Positions 9,074-17,201 of a DNA stretch of 64,000 bases are shown here, in pieces; position 1 is the stretch's first letter; every line of letters starts with the position of its first letter. Source of the DNA: DATBJJ01 sp963750915. Lineage in GTDB: Bacteria; Acidobacteriota; Vicinamibacteria; Vicinamibacterales; 2-12-FULL-66-21. The notes beneath the pieces are model-generated. The model did not search any database and had not been told where the DNA came from. It saw only the letters and a list, made by a program, of their open reading frames with translations. The stretch is from positions 1 through 64,000 of the forward strand of contig CAVVSF010000002.1 in NCBI GenBank assembly GCA_963750915.1. Reading direction: 5' to 3'. Position numbers and translations under genes: made by a program.

Positions 9074-9611
9074 ATGGTCATTAGAGCGATTAGTAGGGCG
9101 GTGGCGGTGGTCGTGGTGTGTTCGACCGCAGTGAGCGCACAGACCCTGTCCACCAACGTCAAGGACGTAAAGGGCTGGCGCACGACCGAGTGGGGCATGA
9201 CGGTTGAGCAGGTGCGGACGGCGAGTGGCCTCGCCTTGGCAACTCTTGAGGCACCAAACAAGGAACGCCCCAGCACGAAGTGTTACCGCGACGCCGATGT
9301 GTCCGTTGGTGATCAGAAGGTGTCGGTGATCTTCTGCTTCGATGGCGAGCTGCAGGGGTTGATGGGGACCTCTCTTAGCATTCCCGCAGGGGAGCGTGCC
9401 GAGACACAGACCTGGGAAGGGGTGCGTGATGAATTGGTGAGCAAGTATGGCGAGCCAGTTTCTGTGCTTGTTGGCACCGGCCCGGTTATCGAACACGTTC
9501 GCCGGGGAAGGTGGCTCCTGCCCAGCACAGAGATATGGGCCAGAGTACGACGGAAACGATGGCTCACCTGTGTTTGTGACCTACACCCCGCGTAAGGCAG
9601 ACGCGTTCTGA
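9074..9611 (+). CDS. Small exported protein of unknown function, frameshifted at the C-terminus
   Basis: The protein opens with a signal peptide (ISRAVAVVVVCSTAVSAQ) and continues with GWRTTEWGMTVEQVR, a pattern I associate with unassigned exported proteins carrying a W-G-M/T motif. Near 9540 the frame breaks. The following frame reads EYDGNDGSPVFVTYTPRK to a stop at 9611, which is a more plausible tail than the continuation to 9595. One inserted or missing base explains it. The product is probably periplasmic; the ligand or partner is unknown. Element copy E precedes it. Confidence 0.55.
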
Positions 9612-9692
9612 ACAGGTACATCTGCAGTGCAGCCTGACGCCGATGAGGCATGTCGACCAACGCACTAAAACAGGCGTCATGGTTCGGGGTGC

Positions 9693-10290
9693 CTACGCCG
9701 CGTCGGGGAGCAAAGCGGAACTCAGGTCGGCCAGCACCGCGGACGCCACGTACTGAAACCGCCAGCGCGTCCCACGCCGAGTCGTCGCGCCGTCGCTGTT
9801 CAGGGCCGCCGCAATACCCCGCCACGACACGCCCGCCGCCCGGAGGTCCCGCATCCGGTCGAGCAGGTGCTGTTCCGCCGGATCGGCCTTGAGGTGCACG
9901 CCATCGGCCGCGATCCGCTGATCCGTAGGGGACCGTCCCCACGCGTTCGCCCTTGCGCTGTTTCAGGTGCAGCGCGTCGCGTGTCCGTTCGCCGATGGCT
10001 TCGCGTTCCCACTGCGCCACACTGGTCATGACATTCAACACCAACCGCCCGGCCGCGGTCTGCGTGTCGAGCGAATCCGCGACACTCACCAGCGAGACGC
10101 CGCGCCGCTTGAACTGTTTCAGCAACTCGGAGAGGTCGGCGACGGAGCGGGTCAGCCGATCCAGCTTCGCAATAATGACGACATCGACGGCGCGGCGGTC
10201 CACCAGGGCGAGTAACCGCGTCATGCCGGGCCGCTGGAGGCCCTTGGCGCTCTCGCCGGCATCAACGATGACCTCGAGCGGCGATCCGCG
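9693..10290 (-). pseudogene. Truncated and frameshifted serine recombinase (resolvase family)
   Basis: The core of a resolvase/invertase catalytic domain is present (VIVDAGESAKGLQRPG, then VDVVIIAKLDRLTRSV, then AQWEREAIGERTRDAL). The extreme N-terminus, which would carry the catalytic Ser, is missing. After VGTVPYG the frame shifts near 9920, and the DNA-binding tail (LRAAGVSWRGIAAALN) continues in another frame to a stop at 9693. The missing N-terminus coincides with a junction to the tyrosine recombinase fragment on the other strand, a scar of deletion or rearrangement. It cannot be active. Confidence 0.75.
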
Positions 10291-10294
10291 CCGG

Positions 10295-10615
10295 CAGGAC
10301 GGCAACATGCGCCGTGTCTTTGACGCGATGATGACGACGCTGGCGCTGCCCCGCCACACGCCGCACCACTTCCGCGACACGTTCGCCTCCACGCATCTGA
10401 CCCAGCACTGGGGGAAGCTCGGGTGGGTCAGCCGACAGCTCGGTCACGAGTCCACGCGGACGACGGAAGAGCACTACTACGCCTTCCAGCCGACCGCGGA
10501 TACCGAGCGGTACGCGGATCAGATCGCGACCGGGCGGTGCCCGGAAGTGCTCGGCACAGGTGACCGTCAACTGGTAGCAACTGAAGAGGGTCGCGACTGT
10601 AAGTGGTTGATGTGA
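10295..10615 (+). pseudogene. C-terminal fragment of a tyrosine recombinase (integrase)
   Basis: About 105 residues remain of a phage-type integrase. They include the HxxR motif (HHFRDTFAS), the downstream His (RQLGHES) and the tyrosine region (TEEHYY). The N-terminal DNA-binding and first catalytic parts are gone; upstream in-frame codons belong to the antisense of the serine recombinase. The stop is one base from the tRNA-Thr CCA end, the usual place for the integrase of a tRNA-targeted island, and this enzyme probably made the original insertion. Confidence 0.75.
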
Positions 10616-10616
10616 T

Positions 10617-10692
10617 TGGAGCCGGCGCTCGGACTTGAACCGAGGACCTGCTGATTACGAATCAGCTGCTCTACCAACTGAGCTACGCCGGC
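10617..10692 (-). tRNA. tRNA-Thr(CGT)
   Basis: The minus strand folds into a full cloverleaf. The acceptor arms GCCGGCG and CGCCGGC pair. The D-arm is GCTC-AGTTGGTA-GAGC. The anticodon stem GCTGA/TCAGC encloses the loop TTCGTAA, giving anticodon CGT (reads ACG, Thr). The T-arm contains GGTTCAAGTCC. The discriminator is U and CCA is encoded. The 3' 45 bases are duplicated at 7995, marking use of this gene as an integration site. Confidence 0.95.
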
Positions 10693-10761
10693 TTTGGCGG
10701 GAAAAGAACCTTGCAAGTTTAGCACAGCCGGCTCGCCGGCCCCGTGCTACCGTCCCTCGCC

Positions 10762-11178
10762 ATGGTTGTCACGTCCGTCCACAAGGTCAGCACGAAAGGG
10801 CAGGGCGACGCCCACGACATCACATCGGCGGTCGCGGCGGCGGTCGAGAGATCGGGCTGTCGTGACGGCATCATCACAGCCTTCGTCGTCGGATCGACGG
10901 CAGGCGTGACGACGATCGAATTCGAACCGGGGGCGGTGGCGGATCTGAACCGTCTCTTCGAGGACCTCGCGCCGCGCCGCGGCGACTACCAGCATCACCT
11001 TCGCTGGGGCGACGACAACGGCTCGAGCCACGTCCGCGCCGCGCTCCTCGGCCCGTCCGTCACCGTGCCGTTCTCCGACGCCGCGCTCCGTCTCGGTACA
11101 TGGCAGCAGGTCATGCTAATCGAGTTCGACACCAGCCCGCGCCAGCGCGAAGTCGTGCTCCAGATCATCGGCGAGTAG
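10762..11178 (+). CDS. YjbQ/UPF0047 family protein
   Basis: A 138-residue protein matching the YjbQ family in length and pattern. It carries STKGQGDAHDIT near the start, HLRWGDDNGSSHVRAALLG in the middle and a compact beta-rich end. E. coli YjbQ has weak thiamine phosphate synthase activity in vitro, but the physiological role is not settled. I prefer the ATG at 10762 over the one at 10744 because the family usually starts just before the VHKVSTKG segment. It is convergent with the enolase-superfamily gene. Confidence 0.85.
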   Translation: MVVTSVHKVSTKGQGDAHDITSAVAAAVERSGCRDGIITAFVVGSTAGVTTIEFEPGAVADLNRLFEDLAPRRGDYQHHLRWGDDNGSSHVRAALLGPSVTVPFSDAALRLGTWQQVMLIEFDTSPRQREVVLQIIGE

Positions 11179-11186
11179 CCCGATAG

Positions 11187-11238
11187 CCGGACGACCGCAC
11201 GACCGCACGACCGGACTACCGGACTACCGCACAACCGG
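11187..11238. repeat. 8 bp tandem repeat spacer
   Basis: Six degenerate units of the type CCGCACGA / CCGGACTA follow each other between two convergent genes. It belongs to the same class of short-period spacer repeats seen at nine other places in the window, each with a different word. Confidence 0.75.
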
Positions 11239-11246
11239 CGAGAAAT

Positions 11247-12530
11247 TCACCAATGCGTGAGCGACCCGTCGGGCCTCCGGAACACGTTCCGTCGTCCCGG
11301 CTCGGTCACCTCGCCGATCGGTTTGATCTTGGTCATGTCCATCGTCACGCCGAGCCCGGGACGCTGGTTGGCGAACGCCTTGCCGTCCTTGAACTCGAGG
11401 CACTCGGGCAGGTAGTCGATCGGCCGGCCGCCGAAGTTGTATTCGAGCATCACGGGCCCGGAGAACGTCGACAGGCAGTTGACGAGCGCGGCGGTGGCGA
11501 TCGGGCCGGTGAAGTGCGGGACGATGCCGACGGCGTGGGTCTCGCAGATCGCGGCGATCTTCATCATCTCGGTGATGCCGCCGACGTTCGGCAGCGTCGC
11601 GCGGATGTAGTCGATGTCGTGGTTCTCGACCAGCTTGTTGAAGTCCCAGCGGTGGCCCCACTCTTCGCCGTGCGTCAGCGGCACGGTCGTCATCTGCCGC
11701 AGCCTGGGGAGATCCTGCAACGCATGCTCGTCGCGTACGGGGTCCTCGACGAAATACGGTTCGTACTCCTCGATCGCGCGGCAGGCGCGGAGCGCGTCGT
11801 TGTAGTCGAAGCGCTGATGGAAGTCGATGCACCAGTCACCGTTCGCGCCGACGCCCTCGCGCACTTCCTGGCACTCGCGCGCGACGCGCCGCACCATCTC
11901 ACGGGTGTTGTAGACGTCGCCGATCGGCACGTCGGCGGCGCCCATGCGGAAGGCGCGATAGCCGGCGTCCATCGCCGCCCGGGCGCGGTCGCGCAGCGGG
12001 ACCGGTCCGGCGCCGGCGCCCGGCGGCCGGACCCCCGAGGTGCCGTAGCACTCGCAGTGATTGCGGACGCTCCCGCCGAGCAACTCGTGCACCGGCAGGC
12101 CGAGCGCCTTGCCCTTGATGTCCCAGAGCGCAAGATCCATCGCGCCGACGGCGTGAACTTTCTCGCGCCCGGGCGGATAGAACCAGGCGATGAACATCTC
12201 CTGCCAGATCGCCTCGATCTTGAACGGATCCTTACCGATGAGCGTGCCGGCACACTGCTCGAGCGTGTCCTTCGAGCCGCCTTCACCGATCCCGGTGATG
12301 CCGAAATCGGTCTCGACGGTGCAGATCATGTTGCTCTGGTTGAAGAGCCGATTCGGAACCGGCGGTTCGTAGATCCGAACCCGGGTGATCTTGCCCGCCG
12401 GCAGTCCACGCGAGGGCTTCGCGCTCGCGGCCGGCTTCTGAGGCTGCGGCTGCGGCGTCTGCGATGCCTGACTGGCCACCACACCGGCCGGCGCCGCCAT
12501 GAGCGACGAGAGGAAGGATCTGCGGTTCAT
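11247..12530 (-). CDS. Exported mandelate racemase/muconate lactonizing enzyme superfamily protein
   Basis: A 427-residue member of the enolase superfamily. An N-terminal capping domain (about residues 45-170) precedes a TIM barrel. The three metal ligands are visible in order: Asp in WCIDFHQRF, Glu in YFVEDPV and Glu in LTHGEEWGH. Such enzymes abstract a proton next to a carboxylate, as in sugar-acid dehydratases. GxxTEMMKIA and VPHFTGPIATAA resemble galactonate dehydratase-like members, but the substrate cannot be named. The start MNRRSFLSSLMAAPAG is a twin-arginine-type signal, so the enzyme is probably exported folded with its metal. No sugar-uptake genes adjoin it. Confidence 0.85.
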   Translation of the reverse strand: MNRRSFLSSLMAAPAGVVASQASQTPQPQPQKPAASAKPSRGLPAGKITRVRIYEPPVPNRLFNQSNMICTVETDFGITGIGEGGSKDTLEQCAGTLIGKDPFKIEAIWQEMFIAWFYPPGREKVHAVGAMDLALWDIKGKALGLPVHELLGGSVRNHCECYGTSGVRPPGAGAGPVPLRDRARAAMDAGYRAFRMGAADVPIGDVYNTREMVRRVARECQEVREGVGANGDWCIDFHQRFDYNDALRACRAIEEYEPYFVEDPVRDEHALQDLPRLRQMTTVPLTHGEEWGHRWDFNKLVENHDIDYIRATLPNVGGITEMMKIAAICETHAVGIVPHFTGPIATAALVNCLSTFSGPVMLEYNFGGRPIDYLPECLEFKDGKAFANQRPGLGVTMDMTKIKPIGEVTEPGRRNVFRRPDGSLTHW

Positions 12531-12551
12531 GGCGCGCAGTATAAGGGAAAG

Positions 12552-12578
12552 TCCCGAACCCCGAGCCCCGAACCCCGG
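12552..12578. repeat. 7 bp tandem repeat spacer
   Basis: About four units of CCCGAAC / CCCGAGC lie in the 50-base gap between two genes on the minus strand. The word is the complement of the GGGCTCG / GGGTTCG repeat that interrupts uvrC at 31238. Confidence 0.75.
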
Positions 12579-12580
12579 AA

Positions 12581-15500
12581 CTAGTCGAGTGTCTTCAGCA
12601 AACCTTCTGCGTAGAGATAATCCATCGTCTCGCGTCCTTCCGTGAACCAGGCAACGACGGGGGCGAGGATGGCGCCGGCCTCGGCGCCGCGGCGCCGTTC
12701 CACCAGGAAATGCGCGTAGCCGCGCGCGGCGCGGAGCTCGAGCCAGCGGGCGCCCTGCTGGCGGGCGGTGGCGAGCGCCTGAGTGAACATCGGTTCGGCG
12801 CGCGTGTCATCGCCGCCCAGCACGTGGATCTCGGCCTGGATGCGCGCGTGCTCGGCGAGGTAGGCATGTTGTCCGGTGGCGTCGGCGACGGCGGTCGACT
12901 CGTCGAGCGCATCCTGGGCCTTACCGAGCAAGCCGGCACGCAGCAGGGCGCCGGCGAGCAGCACGAAGTAGTAGGGGCGGAGCAGTCCCGATCGCGACCG
13001 CGTATGCGCGACGACGCCCTCCTGCAAGACCCGCAGTCCGCGGTTCAGATCGCCCATCTCGATGAAGGCGCGGCCGACGAGCGGCGCCGCCCAGTGCATC
13101 TCCTGCGCGATCCCGTGCGAGTGGCAGATGATGGCCAGCTGCTCGTAGGTGCGCTGGACTTCGCGCGGCTCGCGGCGGGCGATGCGGACGAGGATCTCGA
13201 ACAGCAGCGCGAACGCGAGCGGCTGCGGGTGGTCGAGCGCGCGCGCCGCGCTGACGGCGTCGCGGACGGCCAGCAGCCCGCGATCGGGATAGCCACGCAG
13301 CGTCAGCGTTCGCGCCAGCTCGCAGCGGCAGAAAATGCCGGGCTCGATCCCCGTCTGCCAGACGCGGGCGCCGTGAAACGCCGGATCGTAGAGCTCCAGC
13401 GACCGTTCGAGGTGCCCATGCGCTTCTTCGACTTCGCCGAGGTGGAAGAGGGCGGCGCCGAGCGACCACTCGCCGATCATCTGCAGGTGCTGATCGCCGA
13501 TGCGCTCGAAAAGCGTCATCATCTCGACCGCCAGTCCATGGGCGGTGCGGATCTCGCCAGCGACGATGTGATGCGCCGACATTCCGATCAGGATGGGGAT
13601 GACGCGTGACGGATCGTCGACCTGGCGCGCCAGCTCGCGAGCCCGCTCGTAGGCGCGGCCGACCTCGGCGACGGCGTAGCCCTGGCCGGTCTTGACCGCG
13701 AGTCCGTACGTCATCTGCAGCGAGAGCTCGGCCGCGTCGCGGGCCGGGCTCGCCGGCTCGTTCTTCAGCAGCCGGAGGCCGCGCTGCGCCAGCCGCGCCG
13801 ACTCGTCGTGGGCGTAGAGCCGGCCGGCCGCCTGCGCCGCCAGGTTCCAGAACTCGGCGGCGCGCACGTGATCGCGCGCCACCTCGAACAGCACCGCGAT
13901 CTCCGACAGGCAGTCGCATGGCTGGTCGCCGTAGCGCTCGACCAGCCGTTCGGCGATCGCGCGGCCGAACGCCGCCTTGCGCGTCGCGCGCAGCGACTCG
14001 AAGCAGACGTTCTGGTACATGTGGTGCGCGAAGCGATACTGCAGCGTCAGCCGCCGGTTCGGGGTCTCGACTTCGCGAACGAACCGGACCATGGCCTGCT
14101 CGCGTTCGAGCCGCTCGAGCCGCGTCTCGACATCCTCCTCGTCCAACTGCAGCGCGCCGGCGACGAGGGCGGAGTCGAAGTCCATTCCCTGTACGCTCGC
14201 GACGCTGAGCAGCCGGCGGTCGGTCCCGTCGAGCCCGTCGAGCTTGCGCTGAATCAGGCTGCGCACCGACTCCGGGAGTTCGCCGGCCACGGCGTCGAGC
14301 GGCTCGTTCATGGTCCAGCGGCCGTCCTTCTGCGCGATCACCTGGCGCCGGCGCAGATCCCGCAGCACGTCGGCCATGAAGAGCGGATTGCCCTCGGTAC
14401 GGCGGTGAATCAGGCGGGCGAATCCCGGCGGAAACGAGTGCTCGGGGAACTGCAGCGTGATGTACCGATCGATCGCCGGTTCATCCAGGTAGGCCGGGGT
14501 GATCTCGTGGCACAGCCCGCGCGCGACGAGATCGAGCTTCAGCGATTGGAATGGATGCCTCGACTGGGTCAGCTCCGAGGTTCTCGCCGTCACGACGATG
14601 AGCAGCCGCGTCGTATCGAGGCGGCGGGCGAGATAGCCGATCAGATCGGTCGTCGACGGGTCGGCCCAATGGACGTCGTCGAACCAGAGGACGACCGGCT
14701 GGAGGCGGCCAATCTCCTCGAGCAGCGCGGCAATTTCCCGCTTCAACCGCTCCTGTGAGCCGCCCGCCGTCTCGGCCGCGAGCCGTGCCGCAGAAGAATC
14801 GTTGTCGGACGGCGGTATCAGCTGCGCGTACCAGCTCGGTGCCAGCGCGCGAATCAGCCGCGACAGGCTGCCGAGATGCTCGTTGCGCTGCAGGCTGTCG
14901 AGCGCCTCCAGCACTGGCAGGTAGGCCTCGCTGCCGGCGAGCCGTTCCGAGCAGCGGCCGCGGCCGATGCGTACCGGGTCGCCGCGATCGTCGAGCTGCT
15001 GCGCGAACGCCTCGACCAGCGTCGTCTTGCCGACCCCGACCTCGCCCGAGACGAAGACGAGCCGGGCGTTGCCGCGCTCTGCCCGCTCGAATTCATGCTG
15101 CAGCGCGTCGAGCTCGTGATCGCGGCCGACGACGTTGGCGGCCGCCGGGGCGCGCCGGGACACGGTTACCGCCGACAGCGCCGTGGCGATGTTCGAATCG
15201 TGCACCAGCGCGAGCCGGTACATCACCTCGGTCGCGCCGGGCCTCAGCCGCTGGTCCTTCTGCAGCATTTCGAGGATCAGCTGATCCAGGGCGCGCGGCA
15301 GCTCAGGATTGATCACCGCCGGCGGTTCCGGCGTCTCCCACAGCAAGGCGTGCAGCGTGCCGAGCTGCGACGCGGCCATGAACGGGTGCCGTCCGGTGAC
15401 GAGCTCGTAGAGCACGATGCCGAGAGAGAAGATGTCGGCCTCGCCGGCGACCGTTTCGCCACGGGCCTGTTCCGGCGCCATGTAGCCGACAGTGCCGAGC

Positions 15501-16099
15501 AGCAGGCCGGCGTCGGTGCGCACGCCGGTCGGCGCCTGCGGGTCGGTCGCCGCCCCCTGCAACGTCGGGCCGGCGCCGAACCGATCGGGCTGGACGCGGG
15601 CAAGGCCGAAATCGAGCAGCTTGACGTAGCCGTCGGGCCGGACCATGACGTTGTCCAGCTTGATGTCGCGATGGATGATCTGCGCCGCGTGGGCGACGGC
15701 CAGCGCCTCGGCCGCCTGGCGCGCGATGCCGACGATGCGCGATAACGCCAGGCCCTGCGCCGCCAGCTGCCGCAGCGTCGCGCCGTCGATGAGCTCCATC
15801 GCGATGTAGCGCTCGCGCGCAACGATGCCGGTTTCGTAGATCGTGACGATGTTCGGATGGTTCAGCGCCGACGCGAGCGTCGCCTCGCGCAGCAGCCGAT
15901 CGAGCAGGACCTCGTCATCGCTCGACAGCCGGCGGATGACCTTGAGCGCGATTTCGCGACCGAGGCGGGAATCGAAGGCCCGGTAGACCTGTCCCATGCC
16001 GCCCGAGCCGAGCGGCGCGCGGATTTCGTAGGGACCAAACGTCGCGCCGATGGGCAGACTTGTCCCGGTCTCCCCGAGGGGCGTCGGTTCCGTGGGCAT
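12581..16099 (-). CDS. Ser/Thr protein kinase fused to AAA-type ATPase and TPR repeats
   Basis: A 1172-residue cytoplasmic signalling protein. Residues 25-300 form a Hanks-type kinase with GSGGMGQVYRAF, the ATP-binding Lys in IALKVI, the catalytic loop HRDIKLDNVM, DFGLA and APEQARGE, so it should be active. Residues 325-640 form a STAND/AAA-type ATPase with Walker A (SGEVGVGKTTLVEAF) and Walker B (VVLWFDDVHWAD). From about 700 to the end come helical TPR-like repeats. The layout resembles the PknB-plus-predicted-ATPase proteins common in Acidobacteria and Myxococcota. The input signal and phosphorylation targets are unknown. No C-terminal DNA-binding domain is visible. Confidence 0.9.
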   Translation of the reverse strand: MPTEPTPLGETGTSLPIGATFGPYEIRAPLGSGGMGQVYRAFDSRLGREIALKVIRRLSSDDEVLLDRLLREATLASALNHPNIVTIYETGIVARERYIAMELIDGATLRQLAAQGLALSRIVGIARQAAEALAVAHAAQIIHRDIKLDNVMVRPDGYVKLLDFGLARVQPDRFGAGPTLQGAATDPQAPTGVRTDAGLLLGTVGYMAPEQARGETVAGEADIFSLGIVLYELVTGRHPFMAASQLGTLHALLWETPEPPAVINPELPRALDQLILEMLQKDQRLRPGATEVMYRLALVHDSNIATALSAVTVSRRAPAAANVVGRDHELDALQHEFERAERGNARLVFVSGEVGVGKTTLVEAFAQQLDDRGDPVRIGRGRCSERLAGSEAYLPVLEALDSLQRNEHLGSLSRLIRALAPSWYAQLIPPSDNDSSAARLAAETAGGSQERLKREIAALLEEIGRLQPVVLWFDDVHWADPSTTDLIGYLARRLDTTRLLIVVTARTSELTQSRHPFQSLKLDLVARGLCHEITPAYLDEPAIDRYITLQFPEHSFPPGFARLIHRRTEGNPLFMADVLRDLRRRQVIAQKDGRWTMNEPLDAVAGELPESVRSLIQRKLDGLDGTDRRLLSVASVQGMDFDSALVAGALQLDEEDVETRLERLEREQAMVRFVREVETPNRRLTLQYRFAHHMYQNVCFESLRATRKAAFGRAIAERLVERYGDQPCDCLSEIAVLFEVARDHVRAAEFWNLAAQAAGRLYAHDESARLAQRGLRLLKNEPASPARDAAELSLQMTYGLAVKTGQGYAVAEVGRAYERARELARQVDDPSRVIPILIGMSAHHIVAGEIRTAHGLAVEMMTLFERIGDQHLQMIGEWSLGAALFHLGEVEEAHGHLERSLELYDPAFHGARVWQTGIEPGIFCRCELARTLTLRGYPDRGLLAVRDAVSAARALDHPQPLAFALLFEILVRIARREPREVQRTYEQLAIICHSHGIAQEMHWAAPLVGRAFIEMGDLNRGLRVLQEGVVAHTRSRSGLLRPYYFVLLAGALLRAGLLGKAQDALDESTAVADATGQHAYLAEHARIQAEIHVLGGDDTRAEPMFTQALATARQQGARWLELRAARGYAHFLVERRRGAEAGAILAPVVAWFTEGRETMDYLYAEGLLKTLD

Positions 16100-16118
16100 C
16101 GAGCGGTGTCCGAATATT

Positions 16119-17201
16119 CTACCCGATGCGAATCGTCGCGATCAGCGGCCAGTGGTCCGAACCGTAGCGATGCGCGCCGCGCTCGACGCGCGCCGTCCAT
16201 CCGCGCGGCAGGCGGACGAAGAGATGATCGAGGCGCAGGAGATTCAGGAAGGTAGGCCGGCGGTCGCTCGTGTCGGTGTCGGGAAACGCCTCGAACCCTG
16301 CTCCGAATGCTGGCTCGGCGAATCCGAGCCAGGTGTTTAAGTCGCCGCCGACGACTGCCGCGTGCCGGCCGTCAACGTGCTCGACAATCGCACTCATTTG
16401 CCGCTTTCGCGCGAACAAGGCGCCGGCAAGCCAGAGACGTCGCGGCCCGAGCATGTTGTCGAGGTGGACCGAGACAAGACGCAGCGGAAACGCCGCGCCG
16501 CCCGGCGAGGTGACCACCACCGTCGCCGCGACGGCGACCCGCCGCTGACGCTCGTAGGGGAGCTCGATCGCCGTCAGCTCGTCGAGGGGCAGCGTCGACA
16601 GGATCGCGTTGCCGCGATCTTCATCCGTCGCCGTTGGCGCGCCGTTCCGCATCGACGGCACGTAGTAAAGGTTGAGGCCGCAGAGCCGGGCGATGGTTTC
16701 GATGTCGTCACGGATCTCGCCGCTGCCCAGCCGGCCCGCGAAGCGCCCGGGGAGGCTCCCGCCGAACGGCACGTCCGGGCCGTCGCGAAACGCCTCCTGA
16801 ATCAGCAGCGCGAACGCTGCGCCCGGATGCATCGCCCTCACGTCCCGCACGAGAGCGACGATGTCGCCGTCGCCGACGGCCGTGTTCCAGGACACGAGCA
16901 CCAGCGAGTCGGTCGGCGTGCCGCCGCCCGATGCGTCATGGACGACGATTGCCGGACCGACGACGGCGGCCCAGCTGTTCAGGGCGGAGCGATCGTCGTC
17001 GCGTGCGGGGCCATACCACGTGGTCCCGGCAGGATCGACGATGGGGCGCCGGACGACCGTGGAGTTGCCGGCGCAGCCGGCAAGGACGAAGGCGGCGACG
17101 ACTGGCAGGCCAATCCTCGCGCGCGCTACGGCTCGAGGTCGCGGACGCGAATCTGTTCGATGCGCCACTCGCTGGCGATCTTGCGCAGGTTGAAAGTCCA
17201 C
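16119..17201 (-). CDS. Endonuclease/exonuclease/phosphatase-family lipoprotein
   Basis: The catalytic domain matches the EEP fold: LVSWNTAVGDGD, then ALLIQEAFRDG with the metal-binding Glu, RLVSVHLDN with the general His, VVGGDLNTW, and the terminal RYGSDHWPLI with the catalytic Asp-His. These enzymes cleave phosphodiesters in nucleic acids, lipids or small molecules. The N-terminus has a lipobox (VVAAFVLAGCAG), so the protein is probably tethered to a membrane. The start overlaps the end of the upstream gene. The ATG at 17201 gives a long Arg-rich lead; GTG at 17168 is an alternative. The substrate is not predictable. Confidence 0.75.
   Translation of the reverse strand: MDFQPAQDRQRVAHRTDSRPRPRAVARARIGLPVVAAFVLAGCAGNSTVVRRPIVDPAGTTWYGPARDDDRSALNSWAAVVGPAIVVHDASGGGTPTDSLVLVSWNTAVGDGDIVALVRDVRAMHPGAAFALLIQEAFRDGPDVPFGGSLPGRFAGRLGSGEIRDDIETIARLCGLNLYYVPSMRNGAPTATDEDRGNAILSTLPLDELTAIELPYERQRRVAVAATVVVTSPGGAAFPLRLVSVHLDNMLGPRRLWLAGALFARKRQMSAIVEHVDGRHAAVVGGDLNTWLGFAEPAFGAGFEAFPDTDTSDRRPTFLNLLRLDHLFVRLPRGWTARVERGAHRYGSDHWPLIATIRIG

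Larger units (their letters stand above)
7995..10661. mobile_element. 2.6 kb island integrated in tRNA-Thr
   Basis: A 45-base direct repeat bounds the segment: 7995-8039 and 10617-10661 are identical and correspond to the 3' part of the tRNA-Thr gene, from the anticodon loop to CCA. This is the normal product of integrase-mediated insertion into a tRNA gene. The cut integrase end stops one base from the tRNA. Inside are an HNH nuclease, two small exported proteins, a serine recombinase remnant and a tyrosine recombinase C-terminal fragment. With both recombinases truncated, the island is probably immobile. Much of the original element may have been deleted. Confidence 0.75.

Noticed and set aside
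9953..10280. N-terminal two thirds of the plus-strand ORF that ends in the tyrosine recombinase motifs
   Set aside because: It is the antisense of the serine recombinase; only the part after about 10295 resembles an integrase.
11253..12584. 443-residue ORF on the plus strand opposite the enolase-superfamily gene
   Set aside because: It is the exact antisense of a gene with full catalytic motifs; its composition (Val/Asp/Arg/Gly-rich, no motif) is typical of high-GC shadow frames.
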